From Methanobacterium sp. (GTDB taxonomy: Archaea > Methanobacteriota > Methanobacteria > Methanobacteriales > Methanobacteriaceae), in NCBI GenBank assembly GCA_020855015.1, contig JAHKLP010000068.1, positions 1-29,191 on the forward strand: DNA of 29,191 nucleotides. Direction: 5' to 3'. The notes under the pieces are model-generated. The model did no database searches. It worked only from the letters and a program-made list of their open reading frames with translations, and was not told the DNA's origin. How positions within the stretch are numbered: position 1 is the first letter of the stretch; every line of letters starts with the position of its first letter. This document shows, piece after piece, positions 15,679-25,191 of the stretch. Position numbers and translations under genes: made by a program.

Positions 15679-16344
15679 ATGGAAAATGAAAAAAATAAAG
15701 GAATGCCACTTTTAGGTGATGACTTTCCAGAAATGACTGTAGAAACAACCCATGGCGTGATGGAACTTCCAAAAGACTTTTCAGGCAAATGGTTTGTTCT
15801 TTTCAGCCATCCTGCTGATTTTACCCCAGTTTGTACCACAGAATTCTACGCTTTCCAGACCAGATACGACAAATTCAGAGCACTGAATTGTGAACTGATT
15901 GGTATGAGTGTGGATCAAGTTTTTGCACATCTGAAATGGGAAGAATGGATAAAAGAAAACCTAGATGTTGAAATCGAGTTCCCCATAATTGCAGATACCG
16001 GAGCCGTTGCCAACAAACTTGGCCTCATACACCCAGGAAAAGGAACCAACACTGTGAGAGCCGTTTTTGTGGTGGATGACAAAGGTAAAATAAGAATCAT
16101 CCTATACTACCCCCAAGAATTAGGAAGAAACATGGACGAGATCCTGAGAGTGGTGGAAGCCATGCAAACTGCAGATAAAAACAGTGTGGCCATGCCTGCT
16201 AACTGGCCTGACAATGAACTGGTAGATGACCATGTCATCGTACCCCCTGCCAAAGATAAAAAAGCCGCCCAAGAAAGACTCGAAAAAGCAAAAACAGGCG
16301 AATTTGCATGTTATGATTGGTGGCTCTGCCATAAGAAACTGTAA
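15679..16344 (+). CDS. Peroxiredoxin, archaeal Prx6-type (2-Cys)
   Basis: A 221-residue thiol peroxidase that reduces H2O2 and organic peroxides in the cytoplasm. The peroxidatic Cys52 lies in HPADFTPVCTTEF, and the archaeal C-terminal pair Cys211 and Cys217 lies in ACYDWWLC; this matches the architecture of the Aeropyrum enzyme (Cys50, Cys207, Cys213), where a C-terminal Cys resolves the sulfenic acid. The decameric archaeal form is expected. The ATG at 15679 is chosen for its GGTGTGAT site four bases upstream; an in-frame ATG at 15646 lacks one. It is probably a single-gene unit, followed by a palindrome and T-rich DNA. Confidence 0.93.
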   Translation: MENEKNKGMPLLGDDFPEMTVETTHGVMELPKDFSGKWFVLFSHPADFTPVCTTEFYAFQTRYDKFRALNCELIGMSVDQVFAHLKWEEWIKENLDVEIEFPIIADTGAVANKLGLIHPGKGTNTVRAVFVVDDKGKIRIILYYPQELGRNMDEILRVVEAMQTADKNSVAMPANWPDNELVDDHVIVPPAKDKKAAQERLEKAKTGEFACYDWWLCHKKL

Positions 16345-16356
16345 AAGAATATCTGG

Positions 16357-16412
16357 AACTCTAGAGTTGAACTCTTAAATTCTTTTTCATTTCTTTTTAA
16401 TATTTTTCAGAT
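16357..16412. terminator. Palindrome and T-rich stretch between converging genes
   Basis: AACTCTAGAGTT (16357-16368) is a perfect 12-bp palindrome; it is followed by several T runs up to about 16407. This is a likely transcription stop for the peroxiredoxin gene, lying just before the converging gene at 16413. Confidence 0.5.
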
Positions 16413-16889
16413 TTACTTGTATAAAAGCAGGATATTTTTTTCATTATTTGGATCAATAAAAACTGGAATTTTGGCTCCCACCTTTATTGAACTCAAGTCA
16501 AGCATATTTACAACATCTTTATGTTCCATTTGGTAATTCTCTCCATATGGCGATGTTATATTAAGTAAAAACTTGATTTGAGGGAGTTCATTCAAATACA
16601 TACCAGTTTGACTCGCACTGAGGATTTCTGCTTCGCCTTTCAATCCATTTTGCATAAGGTTTACTTCTCTATCATTAATTCGTTTATAGAAAAACCTTAC
16701 TCCCAATGCTGAAATAACTGGCATGACCATGAACAGTACTCCTGCCAAATAAAGAATTTCTTTAGAAGGAATTTCATCAGTAGCTAGGGTTTCTGGAGTA
16801 CTTGTATATCCATAAAATATAATTCCTATCCCAATGACTAAAAATGGAACAATTATTATTAGATACATCCATTTAGGTACATCCCACAT
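16413..16889 (-). CDS. DUF3592-like membrane protein (copy 1)
   Basis: A 158-residue protein with two N-terminal membrane segments (about 9-28 and 44-67), then a soluble beta-rich domain. The latter has LNELPQIKFLLNIT, a YQMEHKDVV segment and a PVFIDPNNEKNILL ending; this ending is typical of DUF3592-like proteins. The gene is a paralogue of the next one upstream: the C-terminal 60 residues are identical at about 39 positions. The start at 16889 (ATG) follows GGGGGGA by five bases; an in-frame TTG lies further upstream. It begins 48 bases after the paralogue ends, so the two are probably one transcript. Function unknown. Confidence 0.7.
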   Translation of the reverse strand: MWDVPKWMYLIIIVPFLVIGIGIIFYGYTSTPETLATDEIPSKEILYLAGVLFMVMPVISALGVRFFYKRINDREVNLMQNGLKGEAEILSASQTGMYLNELPQIKFLLNITSPYGENYQMEHKDVVNMLDLSSIKVGAKIPVFIDPNNEKNILLLYK

Positions 16890-16937
16890 TAAGATTCCCC
16901 CCAATATTTGAATTCACTTTTTAAATAGACTAGTATT

Positions 16938-17417
16938 CTAATAATCAAGCAGAATATTCTTTTTATTATTAGGATCAACGTAGACCGGAATTATAGCACC
17001 TGCTTGTATCGCGCCCAATTGAAGCATACCTACAACTTCTTTATGCTTCAATTGGTAAATTTCCCCATATTCTATTGTTATTTCCAGCAGGAATTCAACT
17101 TGAGGAAGCTCATTGACATATCTCCCTGTCTGTTCAGCACTAAGAATTTTAGCTTGGCCCCGTAAACCATTTACTCTAAGATTTGTTTCTCTCTTATCTT
17201 GCAGTTTAATGTATATTGTTGCACCAATCAAGAGAACAATGGGAAGAACAATCCAAAATATCCCAAAATAAAGAAGAAACTCTTTGAGCGGATAACCATC
17301 ATCAGTAAGGGCCGTTGGAGAAACCTGATAACTGTAAAATATCATTCCTGCTCCAACAACTAAAAAACCAATTATTATTATCAACGCCGTTCCTTTATGA
17401 ATTGTCCATCTAGCCAC
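16938..17417 (-). CDS. DUF3592-like membrane protein (copy 2)
   Basis: A 159-residue paralogue of the protein at 16413-16889, with the same plan: two hydrophobic segments (about 10-30 and 45-68) and a soluble C-terminal domain with VNELPQVEFLLEIT and PVYVDPNNKKNILL. The start is a GTG at 17417 after a GGGGGAA site. It is first in the pair. The conserved PxxxDPxN ending suggests a DUF3592-like fold, but no biochemical role is known. The pair faces away from the surface protein at 17650. Confidence 0.7.
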   Translation of the reverse strand: MARWTIHKGTALIIIIGFLVVGAGMIFYSYQVSPTALTDDGYPLKEFLLYFGIFWIVLPIVLLIGATIYIKLQDKRETNLRVNGLRGQAKILSAEQTGRYVNELPQVEFLLEITIEYGEIYQLKHKEVVGMLQLGAIQAGAIIPVYVDPNNKKNILLDY

Positions 17418-17649
17418 CCGAAATTCCCCCTTGTTATGCTTAAAATATAGTAATTTAGATAAAGTTATCTCAGATTCTAAATATTTTTTATAATTATATT
17501 TCTATCTATTAATTTATTAATATGATTTTTTACTATCAAGTTAAGAATCCTAATAATCATTTATTTTAATTGAAAAAGCTCTAATCCTCTTTTTATCAAA
17601 CTTTTCACTTCATCATGAACATAAGTATTTAAGGTTTACCGTAAAATTC

Positions 17650-18075
17650 ATGGATAATAATAATTTTGATTATTGGAGTTTAATTATGCAACCAAAAAAT
17701 TTAATCTTAGCTGGTGGGATGATAAGTATATTTATTATTGTATTTTATTTTATTGGAGTAGGGCCCACAAATTTAGAAATAACAAGTAAAGATTCGGCTA
17801 TGGACAAAGATATAGATACATTGAACATATCTGGTACTACTGAAGATTATGCTACCATAACCATTAATGGAGAAAATGTTCCTGTGGATAAAAATGGAAA
17901 GTTCTATAAAGTTGTAAAACTTCCCAATGGAACAACCATGTATTATGTAGATGCTAAAGCTCCATTTAAATATACAAAACAGATAAATATCACTGCAAAA
18001 AGAAATGAACACTCAGATGGTAGTGTTTCAGGTGTTTGGTTCTACAATGACACCTTAAAAAAGGAATATTATTAA
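17650..18075 (+). CDS. Membrane-anchored extracellular protein
   Basis: A 141-residue protein with one N-terminal membrane helix (about 18-37) and a soluble domain of about 100 residues. The domain has the alternating strand pattern of an Ig-like/Big-type fold (ITSKDSAMDKDIDTLNISG, DYATITINGENVPVDKNGKFY, KQINITAKRNEHSDG) and N-glycosylation sequons NIS, NGT and NIT, so it is most likely outside the cell. No ribosome site is seen; a TATA-like TATTTAAGG lies about 25 bases before the ATG, which fits a leaderless message. It ends two bases before the converging MATE gene. I do not recognise the specific family. Confidence 0.72.
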   Translation: MDNNNFDYWSLIMQPKNLILAGGMISIFIIVFYFIGVGPTNLEITSKDSAMDKDIDTLNISGTTEDYATITINGENVPVDKNGKFYKVVKLPNGTTMYYVDAKAPFKYTKQINITAKRNEHSDGSVSGVWFYNDTLKKEYY

Positions 18076-18077
18076 AA

Positions 18078-19478
<1,401 letters not shown>

Positions 19479-19777
19479 CCTTAGTTCCCCTAATGATTAA
19501 TAAATATAGATCAAATATCATTTTATTCTCAGATGACTCCTTAAAATAATTTAAATACATTTAAGATGTTGATTTATTATATAAGAGTCGAGAAAATTAG
19601 CTACTTTAAAAAATTAGCTATTTAAAATTCTGAAATAGGAATTTAATCTACATTATGAATTGTATAATACTACTATATAATATTGTGCTCATATTAAACA
19701 TTGTTAAGGGAAATATATTATTTCATAAAAGAACTTACAGGATAGGAATATCTAGAATATTTTTTGGGGGAATAGCC
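19479..19777. other. Intergenic region between divergent genes
   Basis: About 300 bases, AT-rich, holding the promoters of the MATE gene (minus) and the DUF4332-like gene (plus). TATA-like stretches occur around 19554 and 19575. An in-frame ATG at 19655 exists, but GGGGGAA directly before the ATG at 19778 shows the region is leader, not coding. Confidence 0.45.
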
Positions 19778-20464
19778 ATGGGATATTATATCGATTTAAG
19801 CAATGTTTCTCTGAATGCATTTAAAAATAAATTAAAATCTAGTAGATTACTTCCAAGTCAGATGATACTCTTAAATGATATTGATAGAAAGTTTGAAACC
19901 TTTGAAGCCCATGGCATAAGAAATATGTATGAATTACAACAGGTATTGAAAAATAAGGATAAAATTAATGTTTTTTCCAAGCTAACTTCTCTTCCAGTTG
20001 ACTATTTAACTGTTCTTCGGCGTGAAGTGAATAGTTATCATCCTCAGGCCAGGAAGCTTAAAGATTTTACTTTTTTAAGTTCAAAAACCAAAAAGATGCT
20101 TGAAGAGATGGGTATTAAAACTACTCTCCAATTATATGATAAAGTGGCAAGTAAAACTGATAGAAATAATTTAAAGAATGAATGGGGTGTTGATGACCGG
20201 GAACTGCTGATTTTAGCTAAGTTATGTGATGTTTCAAGGTTGCGTTATGTTAATCCTGCTTTTGCAACTTTACTGGTGAATTCTAATTATGATACTGTGG
20301 AAAAAATAAAAAATGCTGATTTCAATGAAGTATACGAGGATCTAATACTTGTTAATGGAAATAAGAAGTTTTACAAAGGTAGAATAAATTTAAAGGATAT
20401 GGAGTTTTTGATTAATGACATAAATCATTTTCAATTTACTGTTTCGTTGGATGTAGAATATTAA
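19778..20464 (+). CDS. DUF4332-like helix-hairpin-helix protein
   Basis: A 228-residue soluble protein built mainly of helices. It resembles the DUF4332 family: segments such as LSSKTKKMLEEMGIKTTLQLYDKV and LLILAKLCDVSRLRYVNPAFATLLVNSNYDTVEKI are helix-hairpin-helix-like repeats of the kind that read or bind nucleic acids in other proteins. The start at 19778 is fixed by GGGGGAA seven bases upstream; extending to the in-frame ATG at 19655 would add a hydrophobic segment that does not match the family. Function unknown. It ends 53 bases before the methyltransferase gene. Confidence 0.7.
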   Translation: MGYYIDLSNVSLNAFKNKLKSSRLLPSQMILLNDIDRKFETFEAHGIRNMYELQQVLKNKDKINVFSKLTSLPVDYLTVLRREVNSYHPQARKLKDFTFLSSKTKKMLEEMGIKTTLQLYDKVASKTDRNNLKNEWGVDDRELLILAKLCDVSRLRYVNPAFATLLVNSNYDTVEKIKNADFNEVYEDLILVNGNKKFYKGRINLKDMEFLINDINHFQFTVSLDVEY

Positions 20465-20517
20465 AAACTAGTTTAATCTTAGATTAACCTCAAATTTAAG
20501 GATAAGGAAACCAATAT

Positions 20518-21186
20518 ATGGCAAATCTAGATTTGTATAGGTGCGAAAAGGACCATATACGAGAGAATTTAAACAAATACACCGAAAAAGCCTTTAGATT
20601 ACTCCCTATAATGGATAAACCTCATATTTTAGATGTTGGTTGTGGCACCGGAGTTCCTACACTCAAATTAGCAGAGTCATCAGGGGGGCGCATCATTGGA
20701 CTGGATAATGATGAAACATCACTAAAGATGCTTCGAAGAAAAATAGAGGATCAGGGATTGGATAATCAGGTCAAAGTTATTAATGATTCAATTTTCACCA
20801 TGGATTTTCCTCTAGAAAGTTTTGATATTATCTGGGCAGAAGGCTCAGTATTTGTAATGGGCTTTGAAGAAAGTATAAAAAACTGGAGACGCTTTTTAAA
20901 ACCAGATGGATTTATAGTGCTTCATGATGACAATGAAGATAAGAAAAAAAAGCTTGAAATGGTTAAAAAACATGGTTACAGACTAATTAATGAATTTGAA
21001 TTACCATACAAGGTATGGTGGGAAGATTATTATACTCCTCTACAAGAACTGATTAAAGAGTTTAATGAAAAGTATCCTGGAGATTCAAAGCTTAATGAAG
21101 AACTTAATAAAGACCAGAGAGAAATTGATCAGAACTTCTCCGCTGTAATGGCCAATTCCATTGTTATTATTATTCAGAAGGTTTGA
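20518..21186 (+). CDS. Class I SAM-dependent methyltransferase
   Basis: A 222-residue methyltransferase. Motif I ILDVGCGTGVPTL (about 38-50) and IGLDNDETSLKML (about 60-72) bind the cofactor; FDIIWAEGSVFVMGF is the motif IV region and FLKPDGFIVLHDDNED the following strand. A C-terminal WWEDYYTPLQELIKEF segment gives a helical cap typical of small-molecule methyltransferases. Substrate unknown. AAGGATAAGGA upstream serves as the ribosome site. It lies just upstream of the broken SMR gene on the same strand, which suggests a former methylation-plus-export pair. Confidence 0.83.
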   Translation: MANLDLYRCEKDHIRENLNKYTEKAFRLLPIMDKPHILDVGCGTGVPTLKLAESSGGRIIGLDNDETSLKMLRRKIEDQGLDNQVKVINDSIFTMDFPLESFDIIWAEGSVFVMGFEESIKNWRRFLKPDGFIVLHDDNEDKKKKLEMVKKHGYRLINEFELPYKVWWEDYYTPLQELIKEFNEKYPGDSKLNEELNKDQREIDQNFSAVMANSIVIIIQKV

Positions 21187-21261
21187 ATGAAGAAAATGCA
21201 TATAATATTCATTAAATACATCTTATAATGGAAAAGAGATAATATAAATGGAGTAAACAAA

Positions 21262-21587
21262 ATGAAGTGGTTACTGTTAGCTATTGGCATTATCGCTGAA
21301 TTGATGGGCTCTACATGCATGAAAATGTCTGATGGGTTTACAAAACTATACCCCTCCATATTAACATTCGTTTTTTGGGCGATTGAATAGCTATATTCAT
21401 GTTTGCTTTAAAAAAATTCGATTTAAGTTTTGCATATGCAATATGGGCCGGTCTTGGTATCTTTGGAGTATCAATTATAGGAATAATGTATTTCAAGGAG
21501 CCCTACAATATCCTAAAAATTGTATCTTTATTAGTCATAGTAGTGGGAGTGATTGGACTAAATCTAAGTGAAATACTGGCAAATTAA
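21262..21587 (+). pseudogene. SMR-family small multidrug exporter, frameshifted
   Basis: A small multidrug resistance (EmrE/QacE-like) exporter split by one missing base. The first frame encodes 42 residues (MKWLLLAIGIIAELMGSTC onward, with the essential Glu13) and stops at a TAG at 21388. The second frame resumes at about 21387 with IAIFMFALKKFDLSFAYAIWAGLG and runs to the stop at 21585-21587. Aligned with EmrE, the PSILTF-to-AYAIW distance is correct if exactly one base has been lost near 21385. The product would otherwise be the usual length of about 108 residues and four helices. GGAG lies eight bases before the ATG. It is a recent mutation or a sequencing error, since the rest is intact. 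Confidence 0.8.
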
Positions 21588-21716
21588 TGAATCAAGATGA
21601 AAATAATAGATTTTGCCTTCTTTTAACCTTCGTGTGATTATGGAAACCATCATCATATTGTTCCCACTTGAATCAAACAACTTCATTTGTCTTATTCAAC
21701 ATATTCATCCTTATAT

Positions 21717-21740
21717 ACCATACAGTCTAGACTACCTGGT
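21717..21740. promoter_or_regulatory. Putative TetR operator beside a TATA box
   Basis: ACCA-n3-AGTCTAGACT-n3-TGGT is a 24-bp dyad with a perfect 10-bp centre and matching outer tetramers. It abuts a TATA box (TTATATAAG, 21741-21749), so it covers the BRE region; a bound repressor would stop TBP/TFB loading. The gene start is 22-32 bases beyond the TATA box, fitting a leaderless message. Confidence 0.65.
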
Positions 21741-21771
21741 TTATATAAGATGAGGATCTACATTAAAGCAA

Positions 21772-22461
21772 ATGCAAAAAGTTAGGAAAAAAATCTCCCT
21801 TAATATATTACTTGTTAAAAAATGTTTAAAAGTCGATTCCATGAAGGAAAAATCATTTAAAAGGAAAAAAGAACTCATAAAAGCCGCATTAGATGAGTTT
21901 ACAACGAATGACTATAAAAACGCTTCTCTAAATTCTATAATTAAAAATGCAGGCATTAGCAAGGGTACTTTTTATTATCATTTCCAGGATAAACAGTCAC
22001 TTTATCTATTCCTGCTTGATACTGCTAATAAAACCAAATGGGAGTTTATGAATAGTCATATTAAAGAAGTGGACATTGATTTTGACCAAAAGGATATTTT
22101 TGAAGGATTTAAGATTCAGGCAAGGATTGGAATGGAATTCGCAGCCCGTTACCCCCAATACCATCATCTAAGTATAATGTTTGCCAAAGAAAAAGGCAAT
22201 CAAATCTATGAAGATGCTAAAAACAGCTTAAAAGTTACAACCGAAACCATAATGGGCGAAATGGTGAAAAACGCCGTACAAAGGGGAGATTTCGATAATA
22301 GATTCTCTCAGGACTTCATTGTACAATTAATGAGTTTCTTACTTCTGAATTTTAATGAGATATTTAGCACTGAGGAGGATTTCATACTGGAGAATATGGT
22401 CCAAAATCTCAATCACTATGTGGATTTTATGAAATATGGGCTGGGTAAAAAAAATCAATAA
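21772..22461 (+). CDS. TetR/AcrR family transcriptional regulator
   Basis: A TetR-type repressor of up to 229 residues. The helix-turn-helix occupies about 31-73, with ELIKAALDEF, SLNSIIKNAGISKGTFYYHF and DKQSLYLFLL segments. The rest is the helical ligand-binding domain. Two starts are possible: 21772, which follows a TATA box by 26 bases and fits a leaderless message, or the ATG at 21841, after which the family core begins (206 residues). I keep 21772 because of the TATA spacing, but the first 23 residues look unlike the family. The gene is followed after 25 bases by a membrane protein, then by an ATC-hydrolase-family gene, and likely controls them through the operator at 21717. Confidence 0.85.
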   Translation: MQKVRKKISLNILLVKKCLKVDSMKEKSFKRKKELIKAALDEFTTNDYKNASLNSIIKNAGISKGTFYYHFQDKQSLYLFLLDTANKTKWEFMNSHIKEVDIDFDQKDIFEGFKIQARIGMEFAARYPQYHHLSIMFAKEKGNQIYEDAKNSLKVTTETIMGEMVKNAVQRGDFDNRFSQDFIVQLMSFLLLNFNEIFSTEEDFILENMVQNLNHYVDFMKYGLGKKNQ

Positions 22462-22486
22462 AATAGGATATCAGGAGGCATATTAT

Positions 22487-23065
22487 ATGAAACATATTGA
22501 AATAAGGAAATATGACAAAATAATAGCCATAGTATTTGGGCTTTTTACTCTAGCCTTTCTTCTGGCCATGACCAATTCAGATTTCTTTAACTGGGCCTGG
22601 GCCCGACATCATAACATTTTAAGCTGGTATATAAGACCTCTATTTTTAATACCTTTCTGTTATTTCGCTTATAAAAGAAGCTGGGCAGGTATTTCCGCGA
22701 CAATATTCCTGCTACTGTCAAGCATGTTCTGGTTTCCTGAGCCAATAATTTCCAACGAACAGGTTAATCAATTCCTACAAGTGGAAATGGATTATTTGAC
22801 AGCAACTTGGGGAATCGGAAAAATATTAATGACCCTTATTGTCCCAATTTCATTGATTGCCCTGGGAGCCGCTTTCTGGAAGCGTAACCTCCTTTTTGGA
22901 CTATCAGTTATTGTCTTTATTGCTCTGGCAAAAATTCTCTGGAGTGCGGCGTTTGGAGGGGAATCTGGAATGTCAATATTGGCTCCTGCAATTATAGGCC
23001 TGATAATATGTGTTGTTTTAATATATTTCGGATATAGGCGAACCGAGAAAAGTAAAAAAGAATAA
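22487..23065 (+). CDS. Multi-helix membrane protein in the TetR cluster
   Basis: A 192-residue integral membrane protein with about six hydrophobic segments (IIAIVFGLFTLAFLLAM, IRPLFLIPFCYFAY, ATIFLLLSSMFWF, and three more after residue 120). It has a notable WAWARHHN stretch after the first helix and a conserved-looking FPEPIISNEQVNQFL segment, but I do not recognise a family. The start at 22487 is set by AGGAGG eight bases upstream. It lies 25 bases after tetR and 54 bases before the ATC-hydrolase-like gene, all on one strand, so the three are probably coregulated. Confidence 0.7.
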   Translation: MKHIEIRKYDKIIAIVFGLFTLAFLLAMTNSDFFNWAWARHHNILSWYIRPLFLIPFCYFAYKRSWAGISATIFLLLSSMFWFPEPIISNEQVNQFLQVEMDYLTATWGIGKILMTLIVPISLIALGAAFWKRNLLFGLSVIVFIALAKILWSAAFGGESGMSILAPAIIGLIICVVLIYFGYRRTEKSKKE

Positions 23066-23119
23066 TAATGATTTAGAAACATTCATCTACCTAGCCTTAA
23101 TTTAATGGGAGGTAATGGT

Positions 23120-23803
23120 ATGGAAAAAGAAAAAGAGTTTTACAAATCCAAAAAATCAGAGTATTTTGCTCAATTTGAAGGCTTTTGTGAACGTATTGGT
23201 GTTTTAATCGAAGAACAATATGATGAAAAATTCAAAAACGATGTTATGGGAGAAATTAAAGAAGAATATGAATCAATTTATGAAAAAATACCATATATAG
23301 GTGGGGATGAAAATTTTCTAACCTCTGATCTTATTGGCGCTGCAGAAAACCTTGCATTTTATAAAGTTTTAAAAAAACATGGGAAAACTTTAAAAGAAAT
23401 TGGAGAAATGGCCTATAGGGCAGCAGAACAAGAATTTGATGATCACCCCGAATTAGTTCCTCCCATGACCAATCCGGAATTTATCCCCTACATAAAATAT
23501 GCTGCCAAAATTTCTGGAGAAAAAAGGTATCCTGGAGATTGGGTTTATGAATTCATAGAGGGAAATGATGAATTTGATTTCGGTACTTATTTCACTGAAT
23601 GTGGAATACAAAAATTATACCATGAACATGAAGCAGATGAATTCACACCTTATTTATGCGCGATGGATATTTTAATGAGTGAATGTGGAGATCTCGGTTT
23701 GCATCGGACACGGACACTGGCTGAAGGCGGTGATAAGTGTGACTTCCTTTATAAATCTGGAAGAGAAACTAAAATATTCAATACTGTAATCAAAAAAGAT
23801 TAA
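23120..23803 (+). CDS. L-2-amino-thiazoline-4-carboxylic acid hydrolase-family protein
   Basis: A 227-residue soluble protein of the ATC hydrolase family, named after the enzyme that opens L-2-amino-thiazoline-4-carboxylate on the way to cysteine. Family-like features are the long helical N-terminus, IGAAENLAFYKVLKKHG in the middle, and the C-terminal half with FTECGIQKLYHEHEADEFTPYLCAMDILMSECGDLGL, which is rich in conserved Cys, His and Glu. Members are spread through anaerobes, and most are not proven hydrolases. GGGAGGT ends six bases before the ATG at 23120. It is the last gene of the TetR cluster, so its ligand may match what TetR senses. Confidence 0.8.
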   Translation: MEKEKEFYKSKKSEYFAQFEGFCERIGVLIEEQYDEKFKNDVMGEIKEEYESIYEKIPYIGGDENFLTSDLIGAAENLAFYKVLKKHGKTLKEIGEMAYRAAEQEFDDHPELVPPMTNPEFIPYIKYAAKISGEKRYPGDWVYEFIEGNDEFDFGTYFTECGIQKLYHEHEADEFTPYLCAMDILMSECGDLGLHRTRTLAEGGDKCDFLYKSGRETKIFNTVIKKD

Positions 23804-23820
23804 AGAATTTACAAAATTTC

Positions 23821-24654
23821 TTAGTTTAAATCAGGATTATTCCAAATGTTAATCACGGCCAGTATGGCCACAAATATCATTGTAAATACAGTAACCAGAG
23901 CCATGGATACAGTGATGTCATTGTACTGGTAGGAAACTGACAGTATGGTACCCATGGCAGTGATACCATACACCGATGCAGCTTCAGCCCAATAAGGTTT
24001 ATTTAAAAGATTCAACTCTTTCTTAGGTTCAATTTTATCGTACCTATACACATAAAAGGCAAATATTTGGAAGAATAAATAAACCACCAGGAACCATCCG
24101 AAGAAGTTGGAGATTGGAACACCAAAATAAGCTCCAGGAGTAGTCCACACCCAGAGGCCCTGTAAAGTTGAGGAAATAGGGTCAACAGTTAAATCCCACA
24201 TCACCATTAAAAAGGCAGCTACGAATGGTACAATGAATATTTGTTTTCCTTCAAGTTTTTTTGTGTATTGGCCGGTTAATACGTGTGATAACATCCAGGC
24301 AAGGTATCCAATGGAAAAATATGCAAATATAATTATTAAAGGGACAGTTAACAAGCCCAGAGTTGGAGAATAATGGTAAAACCCGAAAGGGAACCCAGTA
24401 GCTATGCTTAAATTTTCAAAAAAGAAGCTCACAAGCCAAGTAATCAAGAAAAAAATCAGTATATTCTTTTTACCATAGCGCTCTGATCCATGAAGAACTG
24501 CAAGTATGAATAGAATAGCAGTCACCAAGAATGAGTCCATGGCCAGCAAGTCAGGGTCTTTGTAAGTGAATATCAGGAGAACATTTACAACAAAAAAGAC
24601 AAGTATTAAAGACCATCTAAATTTGTTAAGTGTTTTCGCATTTTTAACAGCCAT
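23821..24654 (-). CDS. CruF-like carotenoid hydratase homologue (DUF422)
   Basis: A 277-residue integral membrane protein with about eight hydrophobic segments. It belongs to the carotenoid biosynthesis protein family (DUF422; CruF, bisanhydrobacterioruberin hydratase). Matching stretches are FENLSIATGFPFGFYHYSP, the WDLTVDPISSTLQGLWVW segment and GAYFGVPISNFFGWFLVVYLFF. In haloarchaea this enzyme hydrates C50 carotenoid precursors; in a methanogen without a complete carotenoid pathway nearby its isoprenoid substrate is unclear. It starts at 24654 and is divergent from the SRPBCC gene across about 90 bases. It converges with the ATC-hydrolase-like gene, 17 bases away. Confidence 0.83.
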   Translation of the reverse strand: MAVKNAKTLNKFRWSLILVFFVVNVLLIFTYKDPDLLAMDSFLVTAILFILAVLHGSERYGKKNILIFFLITWLVSFFFENLSIATGFPFGFYHYSPTLGLLTVPLIIIFAYFSIGYLAWMLSHVLTGQYTKKLEGKQIFIVPFVAAFLMVMWDLTVDPISSTLQGLWVWTTPGAYFGVPISNFFGWFLVVYLFFQIFAFYVYRYDKIEPKKELNLLNKPYWAEAASVYGITAMGTILSVSYQYNDITVSMALVTVFTMIFVAILAVINIWNNPDLN

Positions 24655-24744
24655 ATGCCTCCCCTTTTCTATATCTAATCTTACCCCTATATCAACATAG
24701 TTCTTTTAATATGGGGCAAGTAAACATAATTATAGGGGGATAAA

Positions 24745-25191
24745 ATGGTTAGTATCAATAAAGAGGCACCGTTGTTGGCTAGGGCTGAAATTGAAATTGA
24801 AGCAGATCAAGAGACTGTTTGGAAGATCCTGGCTGATGTTGAAGCTTGGCCCAATTGGAACCCTGATGTGAAGCTCTGTTTAGCTCATGGAGAAATGGAA
24901 CCAGGAACACAATTTCAATGGAAAGCCGGACTGGGAAACATTACATCCGTACTGCAAAATGTTGAACCACCCCATCTTTTAGCCTGGACCGGGAAGATGA
25001 TGGGATTTAACGCCATTCATGTATGTGAAATTGACTTTCTGGATGGTAAAACCATTGTCAGAACAGAAGAATCGTGGGAAGGTCTGTTGAGTAGTGACAT
25101 GCACGACCGGATGCAGGAAAACTTGGAAATGTTGCTCCAATCATGTCTGAAACATCTCAAGGCCGAAGTTGAAAGATTATCATTACTTTGA
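24745..25191 (+). CDS. SRPBCC (START-like) domain protein
   Basis: A 148-residue single-domain protein of the SRPBCC superfamily (polyketide cyclase / START-like group), which binds hydrophobic ligands in a deep pocket. The family opening (AEIEIEADQETVWKILADVEAWPNWNPDVK) is clear, and a long C-terminal helix (about 118-146) closes the pocket. No catalytic residues can be assigned. GGGGGAT lies about six bases before the ATG. It is divergent from the CruF-like gene; a shared lipid or isoprenoid ligand is possible, but this rests on position alone. Confidence 0.83.
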   Translation: MVSINKEAPLLARAEIEIEADQETVWKILADVEAWPNWNPDVKLCLAHGEMEPGTQFQWKAGLGNITSVLQNVEPPHLLAWTGKMMGFNAIHVCEIDFLDGKTIVRTEESWEGLLSSDMHDRMQENLEMLLQSCLKHLKAEVERLSLL

